NCBI GenBank assembly: GCA_947259335.1
Contig: CAMYMQ010000444.1
Coordinates: 1 to 64,000 of the forward strand
Origin: an uncultured Alphaproteobacteria bacterium
GTDB taxonomy: Bacteria; Pseudomonadota; Alphaproteobacteria; Bin65
Direction of reading: 5' to 3'
DNA length: 64,000 bases
Below the pieces are notes generated by a model. The model searched no databases. It was given only the letters and a program-made list of their open reading frames with translations, and was not told the DNA's origin. Below are positions 43,560 through 50,644 of the stretch, piece after piece. The stretch's first letter is position 1. Each line of letters begins with the position of its first letter. The position numbers and the translations under genes are program-made.

Positions 43560-45578
43560 CTACCAGGAAGGCGCAGGCTTTGTTGGGTCTTCTTCGGGTT
43601 CTACTGCGTCGGTATTTGGCGCGTTATGGTTCTCCATGTGCGCATCTTGCTCACGAATTTGTGAATAATGAACGGCGTACTTCCGGCGCATCTCGTCGCG
43701 GATTTCCGCGAACTGCTCGTCGGTCATGCGATCGAGGCCCTCCATGAGACCGAGCTTGGTCTTGTAGCTGAGCACCTCGCCCCTGAGCGAAATGGCGAAG
43801 CAGGCGCGCGGCTGCTTCTCGATATACTCGGGCGTGCAGCGCATTTCGGCCGCCATCGCGCGCGCGTCCCGGGCGGACACGCCGCCGGCCATCTTGATCG
43901 ACGTGTTGGCAGCAAATGCTTCCTGGAGCTTCGGAGAGAGCTGCCCCAGATACTGGTGCGCCATGATAATGCCGACGTTGTATTTCCGCGCCTGCTCCAA
44001 AATGAGCATGACGTTCTCGTCCAGGTAGTCCTGCGCCTCGTCAATATAGACGTAGCAAGGTGTCCGCTCCTCTGGTCGCAGCGCCGCCCTCTCCAAACAC
44101 GCCTGCACGATCATGGCGATAAAGAATCTCCCGAATATCTGGGAGCCGTTCTGCTTCAACAAGTCCTTGGAGGTCGAGATGAGGATCATCCGGCCTTCGT
44201 TCATCTCGGCAAATAGGTCGAGCTTGTTCCTGGGGTGAGAGAACATCCGCTCGAAGGTGCGGTTCTCCAGTATGCCCCACAGCCGCCGAAGAACCTGGCT
44301 CTTGGTCTGCTTGAACTCCCGGCTCTCGAACTCGGTCTCGAAGAAGGAGCGGGCGGTGCCGTCGAGCCGCTCGATATACGGCTTGTAGCGCTCGTAGCCG
44401 TCCGGCTCCATGAGGTTCCTGAACGTCTGGATGTTGGCATCCGGGATCTGGAGCATGAGCCGCATGATGTAGCGGAACAACGTGCCCTGCTTGGAGGTCA
44501 TCTCTGCGCCGAGCAAGGAACCGAACACGAAGTCGTACAGCTCGATGATGCCGTTAAGCATCTGCTCCTGGATGAGCTTGGAATATCCCCCGATGCGCTC
44601 ACGGTTCACGTCGAAAAGATTGAGGACGACGGGATACTCGATGTCCTTCGGCTCGATGAGGGTGAGCTTGTTCTCGAGCGCACCGTCATAGAACCAGCGC
44701 AGGCGCGAGATGTTGTTTATGAGATCACCCTGGCTGTCGATCACGATGACGCTCGCCTTGCCCTCGGCAACGGCGAGAAGATCGTAGGTGATGAAGTTCT
44801 GAATGGTCTGGGTTTTGCCCCACCCCGATCCAGCGACGATATGCTGATGCTCGAAACGCATCTGGTCGGGAACCGGGTACGGGAGGTAGGCATTAACGAT
44901 TGTCTCAAAGGGCGTGCCCCGTATCCAGAGCATCGGGTCACTTTTTTCATCCGGCATCTTCAACTTGTCGGGTCGGCTCTCCGCTTCCTGTCTGGTGATC
45001 TGCGAACCGGCAAGCGCGCCTTCGATGAGCTTTTCACGAAGCGGCTCGATAGAAGCGTCGAGTACAGGGTCGCCACGGACAAAGGTGTTGAACGCGGAGC
45101 CGTACATTAACTGCACATACTCCGGCAAATTGAGGGCATCGCCTACGGTAGTCGGGACGATTTGCGTTGTCTCTTCATTCGGGATGCGGTCAGCCAAGTC
45201 CTCGGAAAGGCTCTCGCATATAAGGTTGATGTAGGCGACAACTTCCGATTTGCGCTGGTACAGGTCATAGATGCGGTGAACGTCTTTAAGTTTTTCAGGC
45301 GGCCGGGTCAGGCCGCACAACTCGAACATCTCGCTGCGGAACTTCACGAAAAGATCGTGGAAGTGTTCAAAGGGCGGCAGGTCGTCTAGATCGAACTCGC
45401 CTATCTTCGAACGCAGCTTCTCCGGGTTGTTAGGCTTGGGAAGGATACGGTGAGGGTAGTTCTGGCGAACTTTTAGGTGGTCGAGTAAGCCGCCAAGTAT
45501 ACCGGGTACCGCATCCCAGACCTCATCGTCCACGCTTGCGTCTCCAGTACCACCACGCCCAGCCCCAGAATATGGCAA
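43560..45578 (-). CDS. large TraD/HerA-type ATPase with unique N-terminal domain
   Basis: The 672-residue protein has an uncharacterised N-terminal region of about 220 residues, then an ATPase core: Walker A IVAGSGWGKTQTIQN, Walker B CYVYIDEAQDYLD and IIMAHQYLGQLSP, as in conjugative coupling proteins. The nucleotide-binding loop is GSGWGKT instead of G-x4-GK[ST] with two glycines near the start. There is no membrane anchor. Its start overlaps the end of the membrane-bound TPR gene by 56 nt, so the TPR protein may supply the anchor (inference). Confidence 0.85.
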   Translation of the reverse strand: MPYSGAGRGGTGDASVDDEVWDAVPGILGGLLDHLKVRQNYPHRILPKPNNPEKLRSKIGEFDLDDLPPFEHFHDLFVKFRSEMFELCGLTRPPEKLKDVHRIYDLYQRKSEVVAYINLICESLSEDLADRIPNEETTQIVPTTVGDALNLPEYVQLMYGSAFNTFVRGDPVLDASIEPLREKLIEGALAGSQITRQEAESRPDKLKMPDEKSDPMLWIRGTPFETIVNAYLPYPVPDQMRFEHQHIVAGSGWGKTQTIQNFITYDLLAVAEGKASVIVIDSQGDLINNISRLRWFYDGALENKLTLIEPKDIEYPVVLNLFDVNRERIGGYSKLIQEQMLNGIIELYDFVFGSLLGAEMTSKQGTLFRYIMRLMLQIPDANIQTFRNLMEPDGYERYKPYIERLDGTARSFFETEFESREFKQTKSQVLRRLWGILENRTFERMFSHPRNKLDLFAEMNEGRMILISTSKDLLKQNGSQIFGRFFIAMIVQACLERAALRPEERTPCYVYIDEAQDYLDENVMLILEQARKYNVGIIMAHQYLGQLSPKLQEAFAANTSIKMAGGVSARDARAMAAEMRCTPEYIEKQPRACFAISLRGEVLSYKTKLGLMEGLDRMTDEQFAEIRDEMRRKYAVHYSQIREQDAHMENHNAPNTDAVEPEEDPTKPAPSW

Positions 45579-46176
45579 CCCAGATCAGGAGGCCCGTTGC
45601 TGGCGAACCAGGTTCGTTGATTGCCACCGAAATTGTCACGGCCAAACACACACCCCCAGCGACGATCAGAAAGAGCAAAAACTTGACACTGCCAGTGAAG
45701 GTTCCAATGCGCAGGGCAGCGCCGGACTGGTTCGTGATACGGTCGGCGTCCTTCGCTATCTCAATGTTGTTTGGCTCTAGCTCGGCGGCTTTCGTGGCTG
45801 CTCTCACCGCCGCCTTCTTGTTTCCGCAGCCGAGATGCAGTTGGGCCAAAGTCATGTAGAGGTTCGCATTGGTTGGGTCATAGTCTATGGCACGGTCCAG
45901 AGCCTTCAGACCTTTTTGGTGTTTACCCAACAAGCCAAGGGCTGTGCCCTCCAGACGCAAAATCTCGGCACGCAGTCTCGCGGCAGTTATTTCGCGTTCT
46001 TCACCACCCTCGTGGATGAAGTCATACTTCTCACCGTCATCCTGCACCTTCTTCATCTGCCGAGCTGCCAGCCCGACGTTCTCAAGAGCCTCGGCATAGT
46101 TGTCTACACGCATATGCTGCTGTGCTTCTTGCACGTAGGATATGGCGATCTGCACCGCCCTTTGTGCATCGGTCAT
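45523..46176 (-). CDS. TPR protein with C-terminal membrane helices
   Basis: The 217-residue protein has about three TPR-like helical repeats (NYAEALENVGLAARQ, LLGKHQKGLKALDRAIDYDPTNANLY, GNKKAAVRAATKAAELEPNN) and then two membrane helices (KFLLFLIVAGGVCLAVTISVAI, GLLIWVAIFWGWAWWYW). It would present a cytosolic protein-interaction domain on the membrane. Its stop overlaps the ATPase start by 56 nt and its start overlaps the RHH-like stop by ATGA. Confidence 0.8.
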   Translation of the reverse strand: MTDAQRAVQIAISYVQEAQQHMRVDNYAEALENVGLAARQMKKVQDDGEKYDFIHEGGEEREITAARLRAEILRLEGTALGLLGKHQKGLKALDRAIDYDPTNANLYMTLAQLHLGCGNKKAAVRAATKAAELEPNNIEIAKDADRITNQSGAALRIGTFTGSVKFLLFLIVAGGVCLAVTISVAINEPGSPATGLLIWVAIFWGWAWWYWRRKRGR

Positions 46177-46433
46177 GGTCCCCTCTCCCCGTCTTTGGTG
46201 CTAGTGCACACGTAATAGAGGAAAGAGTCAACCAGTATCTGTTGACGGTTGGCGCCAGAGGCACGCAGGTCTTTCAGTAGTTGAGAATGAACTTCATTCA
46301 ACGTCACCGCACGACGCGGACGCTCATCCGGCGATCGGATTTTTCGAATCGTCGATCTCGGAATTTTTTCGCTGCTAGAAAATTTCGCTGCTGGCTCGTC
46401 GACGACGAGAGCGGGAGCGAAGCAGCTCAGCAT
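46173..46433 (-). CDS. small protein with ribbon-helix-helix-like C-terminal half (86 aa)
   Basis: The C-terminal half (RRAVTLNEVHSQLLKDLRAS followed by GANRQQILVDSFLYYV) has the strand-helix-helix pattern of RHH DNA-binding proteins. The N-terminal half looks unstructured, so the true start may be later. It overlaps the TPR gene by 4 nt and is the first gene of the TPR-ATPase-replication-relaxation operon, where a DNA-binding auto-regulator would fit. Confidence 0.5.
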   Translation of the reverse strand: MLSCFAPALVVDEPAAKFSSSEKIPRSTIRKIRSPDERPRRAVTLNEVHSQLLKDLRASGANRQQILVDSFLYYVCTSTKDGERGP

Positions 46434-47124
46434 CGGTCGCTGCTGATCCAGGCGACTCGATCATGAGCATGGCGTTTGTGGCATACAGCCGGTCGTCTCG
46501 AGCCCCGGTGCACGTACGCTTGCTACTAACTCCTCCCCAACACCTTGCCTCCACCAACCAACTCTTTCCCAGTTCTCCATCGCGTCACCTCCCTCGCTCT
46601 TCAGAACAGGGGGGGGGTGGGAAGTCGCGCATGCTATTGCCCAACGTTCCTTGGCTAATGCATTGATATTACGTCTCTATTTGAGACAATGCGTCGCTCA
46701 GACCTATATTTCCAGGAAATAGAGGTGAAACTATAGTGTCATCGACACGGACGAAGATCATTGGATTCCAACACTGCCGCTGCCGCAAGTTGTTGGAGGG
46801 CGCCGACGTCGAAGCCAAGTATAGTGACTCAACTATCTGTTTATGTTAGACTTCCGAGGTATCGGAGCGGATGTTCCCAGCGGACATAGCCTGCGGAATT
46901 GCTCGTAGCCTCGGAGGGTACCGTGAACAGCCTGAATTTGGAGATCAAGAGCCACACACCACTCCTATTGCGTAGGGCTGAAAAAATGCCCCAGGTGGGC
47001 GACAAGGAAATCACTGCCAACATGACAGTGGTGACAACTCCAAATGCTCGGCCGGAAATGCACGATCAAATTAGCGACGCAACTGCGCCCCGGCGAGACT
47101 GACGAGCTCGATCAGTATCGCGTC
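46434..47124. other. long gene-poor stretch upstream of the TPR operon
   Basis: About 690 bases with no confident gene. It includes a nine-G run near 46610, a small hairpin (GTCTC-tattt-GAGAC near 46673-46687) and one short ORF listed separately. Base composition turns more AT-rich towards 47 kb. Confidence 0.45.
46461..46580 (-). CDS. short ORF with a strong ribosome-binding site (39 aa)
   Basis: The ATG at 46580 is preceded by GGGAGGTGA at good distance. The product is MENWERVGWWRQGVGEELVAS... and its stop overlaps a further ATG (TCATGA). It could be a leader ORF for the RHH-TPR-ATPase operon. The protein resembles nothing I know. Confidence 0.3.
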   Translation of the reverse strand: MENWERVGWWRQGVGEELVASVRAPGLETTGCMPQTPCS

Positions 47125-48117
47125 TTATAAACTCTCCAGCATCTCCGCCACCGCCTCCGGAATGCGGAGGCCGGCGTATTGCTGCAACCATTGCCATTGA
47201 CCGGCCGGATTTACTTCAAGAAACACGAAATCCTCTTCATCCGTCTCAATCATATCGATTGCCCCATAACAAAGTCCGATCTTGTCCATGAAGGAGATGA
47301 GCTTATTCTTGATGCCGGAAGGGAGATCTACTTCTTTGTGTTCAACATTATCAAAATCGTAGTGTCGCCAATCCACTTTTGTTATCTGGCTTGCTTGAGA
47401 ATCTATGCGACACGCTAAGGTCTTCTTGCCAATTATCATAACCCGATACTCGTAGCGCTTCTCGACATACTCTTGTGCAAATATCGGACAAGTTTGGATC
47501 GCCTCGTGCGCATTCGAAAGATCATCAGTTTGAAACTGTTGAGAATAGATAAAATGATCATCGCCATGACCAAGCTGTGTATGAGCAAGCGTCTTCAATA
47601 GAAGGCCGTTTCGTTCCAACGAAAACTCTATCGCGCGGCCCGCGTCATTTGTTATTAGTGTTTGTGGAACCAGCAGGCCGCAGCTCGCGGCGATCCCTTG
47701 TTGGTAAAACTTGCTAGTTTCAATGCGCTCGATCGTTTCAGAGTGGTTTACCCAATTGCATTCCAACGAATCGAGGATTGACCTGAGAGCAACAGAGGCC
47801 TCTGCGCGAGCGAAGCGGGTCTCTAGCTCACCCAAATCGGAGGCCGGGATGGGGGCGGCTGCTCTCAAATACCATGCTGTATCGAAATCTCTAAGATTCA
47901 TGATCTTGGATTTGCTTTGCCCGCTAATGAAACAGTCGACCGCTATCGAGCCAGTGATGGCGCCAGCCGAAGTCATCGCCAAGACTATGGTCTGCTCCTT
48001 TGGGAAACGTGAAGTGTCAAAGATGTGAATTCTGACAGCCCGATCTTTGCAGGCTTCAACGAATGGCTGCCAATAGTAGTTCTGGCTGGCATCCGTTATG
48101 AATAGAATGTTCTTCAC
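47125..48117 (-). CDS. MvdC/MvdD-type ATP-grasp ligase (graspetide-maturase-like)
   Basis: The 330-residue protein matches ATP-grasp enzymes that make ester or amide cross-links in microviridin-type peptides. It has an N-terminal preATP-grasp segment, ETSKFYQQGIAASCGLLVPQTLIT, ATP-binding blocks (CPIFAQEYVEKRYEYRVMIIG, DSQASQITKVDWRHY) and the hallmark end CYGAIDMIETDEEDFVFLEVNPAGQW. It should activate a carboxylate with ATP and join it to a nucleophile on a peptide or protein. It is 21 nt downstream of a DUF6624-like gene; no classic short precursor is present. Composition is more AT-rich than the surroundings. Confidence 0.88.
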   Translation of the reverse strand: MKNILFITDASQNYYWQPFVEACKDRAVRIHIFDTSRFPKEQTIVLAMTSAGAITGSIAVDCFISGQSKSKIMNLRDFDTAWYLRAAAPIPASDLGELETRFARAEASVALRSILDSLECNWVNHSETIERIETSKFYQQGIAASCGLLVPQTLITNDAGRAIEFSLERNGLLLKTLAHTQLGHGDDHFIYSQQFQTDDLSNAHEAIQTCPIFAQEYVEKRYEYRVMIIGKKTLACRIDSQASQITKVDWRHYDFDNVEHKEVDLPSGIKNKLISFMDKIGLCYGAIDMIETDEEDFVFLEVNPAGQWQWLQQYAGLRIPEAVAEMLESL

Positions 48118-48138
48118 TCACGTTTTCCCTATGTCGCA

Positions 48139-48678
48139 TCAACGAGCGTTTGTTCTGCTATCCTTCGTGAGCTGAGCTTCCATGGCCTGCAATTCTTTGA
48201 GGCAAGGTACGGAGAAGCGGGCACGTGTGCGATCGCTAGTGCGTTTGTCATAGGGAAAGAGCTTCATCTCCCAATCACTTGCCTTCTTGCTGCTTGATGA
48301 TTGCTGCACGGGCCTATACTGAGTGCCGAATTTCTGTTTCTTACCTTGCAAAACTAGCATCCGGTCAGTAGCGGCAGCGCACAACCACAATGTAGAGTCA
48401 GTCTTGTCCATTTCTGAAGCTTTGCAGGCTAAATCGCGGGCAAGAATGTTGTCCTCTTCGGCAGTTCCATGGTGCATAATCATTGCGGCATTGTAGTAGT
48501 CTTGGGTGGTAACGACGCCCCTTCTAGATAATATCGATCGGACCCGCTTTCGACGACGATTGTCGTGTTGTGTAATTCGCTCTAAATCGCTCGGCCCAAT
48601 TTGACCCTCACGTTCTTGCTGATCCTCTTTAAATAACTGAGCAAGCTCTACATTGTCGTAATTTATTCGCCCTTTCAT
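48139..48678 (-). CDS. DUF6624-like protein, probable partner of the ATP-grasp enzyme
   Basis: The 179-residue protein has blocks typical of a family I associate with DUF6624: DYYNAAMIMHHGTAEEDNILA, LWLCAAATDRMLVLQGK and KQKFGTQYRPV, then a C-terminal FPYDKRTSDRTRARFSVPCLKELQAM. The chemistry of this family is unknown. It is the first gene of a two-gene operon with the ATP-grasp enzyme (21-nt gap). It might be the substrate, a leader-binding protein or a toxin-like effector. The gene is AT-rich compared with the core genome. Confidence 0.7.
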   Translation of the reverse strand: MKGRINYDNVELAQLFKEDQQEREGQIGPSDLERITQHDNRRRKRVRSILSRRGVVTTQDYYNAAMIMHHGTAEEDNILARDLACKASEMDKTDSTLWLCAAATDRMLVLQGKKQKFGTQYRPVQQSSSSKKASDWEMKLFPYDKRTSDRTRARFSVPCLKELQAMEAQLTKDSRTNAR

Positions 48679-48931
48679 AAGCCATAATAATATTGTCTAG
48701 TAGATTCACATTATACCACATTCATGCATTATGGGTAGGGTGTCAGTGATATTGGTTTGGCCTCCTTGGATGAAGGTTCTTTGAGCGATTGTGATTCTTC
48801 GGAATTTGGCAACTAGATAAATTCGAATTGTCGAAACAGCGTTTTCGATCGGCGAAATATGATTTCAGGTCCTTCTGATAGCCACTTGAAATTGGAGCCA
48901 CATCGACCTCTCCCGCGATCTTGAAGGTGAA
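48679..48931. other. AT-rich promoter region of the ATP-grasp operon
   Basis: No gene is seen. The segment is clearly more AT-rich than most of the window and contains a good -10 box (48710-48715). Confidence 0.5.
48710..48715 (-). promoter_or_regulatory. candidate -10 box of the DUF6624/ATP-grasp operon
   Basis: TATAAT on the minus strand, about 32 nt before the ATG at 48678. The -35 is not clear. Confidence 0.4.
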
Positions 48932-48953
48932 GGGGCCGGATCGCTCCGGCCCC
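48932..48953 (-). terminator. hairpin after the AlpA-like gene
   Basis: GGGGCCGGA/TCCGGCCCC stem with a 4-nt loop, only 7 nt after the stop. The T tract is weak, so it may be rho-assisted or merely an mRNA-stabilising hairpin. Confidence 0.5.
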
Positions 48954-48959
48954 CCGCTC

Positions 48960-49178
48960 CTAAGAAGGAGTCGTTGCAACGTACGTGCGTTGCGCGATGC
49001 GGTGTTCTATCCACTCCTCTACTTCCTCCGCGACCCACGCCACCCGGCATTGGCCGAGCGTTACCCGCTGGGGGAATTTGCCTGCCTTCTCCAGGCGCGC
49101 GATGTGCTGAGGCGAGTAGGGAATGCCGTAGTCCACCACCAACTGCTTCTTAGTTACCAGTCTGCGACGCTTATCCAT
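48960..49178 (-). CDS. AlpA-like helix-turn-helix regulator / excisionase
   Basis: The 72-residue protein has an AlpA-type winged helix-turn-helix: LVTKKQLVVDYGIPYSPQHIARLEKAGKFPQRVTLG, then VAWVAEEVEEWIEHRI. Proteins like this control or assist integrases of P4-type islands. The ATG at 49178 follows AAGGAGT. It lies 43 nt after the integrase stop on the same strand. Confidence 0.85.
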   Translation of the reverse strand: MDKRRRLVTKKQLVVDYGIPYSPQHIARLEKAGKFPQRVTLGQCRVAWVAEEVEEWIEHRIAQRTYVATTPS

Positions 49179-49221
49179 CACGATACTCCTTGTCGGGAGC
49201 ATCGCGATGCTCGGTTGCACA

Positions 49222-50361
49222 CTAGTGAGCAGTGCTACCGTAAGACGGGTTCTCCTCAGCGTCAATCAGGAGCTGTTCTAGCCAAGACTCATGCTCGGCA
49301 AGCGCCGCCCGCTTCTCAGCAAGACGGTCGTACCGGTCATAAATCTCGTCCAGAACGCTTGGCGCGTGATTGAGCAATACCTCTGCCGTGGCCCGATCGA
49401 CGCCGATGCGCGGCATGGTCGACCGGAACGTCCGGCGGACATCGCGTATCTGCCAGTCGGTCACCCCGGATGTCTTCTCCAGCTCACGCTTCATCTTGCC
49501 CCATGAGCCGTCATTTAGGTGCGTTTTCGGGTCGCGGCCGGGAAAGAAATACGGACCGAGATTGGGCTGTTCATCCAAGAGGGCGCGCGCCATCGGCAGG
49601 AGCGGGATCGCATGGTCGCGGCCGTTCTTGGTATGCGAGCCAGGAATCGTCAGCAGGTCGTCGGTTATCCAGTCTCGTCGGATGGCCGCCGTCTCGCCGC
49701 GTCGCGTGCCCCAGAGGATCAGCAGCTTCACCATGACACCCAAAGAACCCTCGCCTGCGTTCCAGAGCTTCACGAGTTCCATATCGGTCAGCACACGGCT
49801 CCGCTTCACGTCCTTGCCGGGCGCTTCGTATCCGTCCATCGGCGAGTGCCTGATGTAGCGGCGCGGCGATCGGATGCACCAACGCAGGAAGCAGCGGAGG
49901 ACACGATAAGCGTGGAGCTGTTCGGAGGGTCGGTCAGCGAGCTTGTCGAGCTCCCGCTCGATATCGGCGTCGGTAAGTTCGTGAAGCGGCTTGCGGTAAA
50001 GAGCGGCGAAATGCTTGTCGAGAAGACGCTTCGCCTCCTTTTTGGTTCGCGGCTTCGCGTCCCGGTAGTTCTGCTCGATGAAGCTCTCCTGAGCGTCGGC
50101 GAAAAGGATCCTTGGTTCGGCCGCTTCCGGCTTGGCGGCAAGGCGTCGCCTCGCCTCCTCTCGCGCCTCGGCGAGCTTCATCTCAGGGTAGTGACCGAGC
50201 GTGATGCGCTCGCGACTCTCGCCGCGCATCACGGTCCACGTCTTCCGGCGTTTGCCGACCCGAATGCCGAAGCCCGTCGTGGCGTCGTCCCAATAGGTCG
50301 TGCTGGTTGCGGTGGGCTTCAGGGCCCGGACCGCGATATCGGTGAGGTGCAGGCGAGGCAA
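49222..50361 (-). CDS. tyrosine integrase of the genomic island
   Basis: The 379-residue protein has an N-terminal arm-binding domain (ALKPTATSTTYWDDATTGFGIRV), a core-binding SAM-like domain and a catalytic domain with Arg in LILWGTRRGETAA, the second Arg in IRDVRRTFRS, His in LLNHAP and Tyr in YDRYDRLAEK. The usual HxxR histidine is replaced (R-D-V-R). The start is a TTG at 50361. The gene reads away from the tRNA-Gly fragment 140 bp away, the usual layout of tRNA-targeting islands. Confidence 0.93.
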   Translation of the reverse strand: MPRLHLTDIAVRALKPTATSTTYWDDATTGFGIRVGKRRKTWTVMRGESRERITLGHYPEMKLAEAREEARRRLAAKPEAAEPRILFADAQESFIEQNYRDAKPRTKKEAKRLLDKHFAALYRKPLHELTDADIERELDKLADRPSEQLHAYRVLRCFLRWCIRSPRRYIRHSPMDGYEAPGKDVKRSRVLTDMELVKLWNAGEGSLGVMVKLLILWGTRRGETAAIRRDWITDDLLTIPGSHTKNGRDHAIPLLPMARALLDEQPNLGPYFFPGRDPKTHLNDGSWGKMKRELEKTSGVTDWQIRDVRRTFRSTMPRIGVDRATAEVLLNHAPSVLDEIYDRYDRLAEKRAALAEHESWLEQLLIDAEENPSYGSTAH

Positions 50362-50500
50362 AATTTGTCTCTTTTTTGTCTCAGGAAACGGCAGCGTAGC
50401 GACGGATTGCCATATTCGGTTATGATGACGCTAGGCCTCAGTATATCTGATTTTTTGCGGAATTGGGAGATGGTATGAGATGAAATGTTGGGGGAGATAA

Positions 50501-50542
50501 TCAGCTTGGGAAGCTGACGTTCTACCACTGAACTACACCCGC
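50501..50542 (-). tRNA. 5' half of tRNA-Gly(CCC), truncated at the island junction
   Basis: The minus strand from 50542 reads an acceptor strand (GCGGGTG), a D arm (GTTCAGTGGTAGAAC) and a complete anticodon arm (TCAGCTTCCCAAGCTGA; anticodon CCC), then stops matching a tRNA. No T arm, 3' acceptor strand or CCA follows, so the gene is split just after the anticodon stem. The integrase gene lies on the missing-3' side. This is the island/chromosome junction, probably attR, with the palindromic anticodon arm as the crossover core. Confidence 0.85.
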
Positions 50543-50644
50543 GCAGCGCTCCTTCCGGAAGCTTTGGGGAATATGGACCGGGGCTGCAAAGAGTGCAATC
50601 CGCAGGATGGCGCCAAACCGGATCGGGCCGCGCGGCAGCGCCCG

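Noticed and set aside
46899-47102. 67-aa plus-strand ORF as a possible graspetide precursor for the ATP-grasp enzyme
   Set aside because: It is on the opposite strand, downstream of the enzyme, and has no repeated Thr/Ser plus Asp/Glu core or conserved leader motif.
28870-50500. CRISPR array or cas genes in the mobile region
   Set aside because: No regularly spaced repeats and no Cas-like proteins were found on reading through.
1-50500. Insertion sequence transposases
   Set aside because: No DDE or HUH transposase motifs were recognised; the only recombinases are one serine and one tyrosine enzyme.
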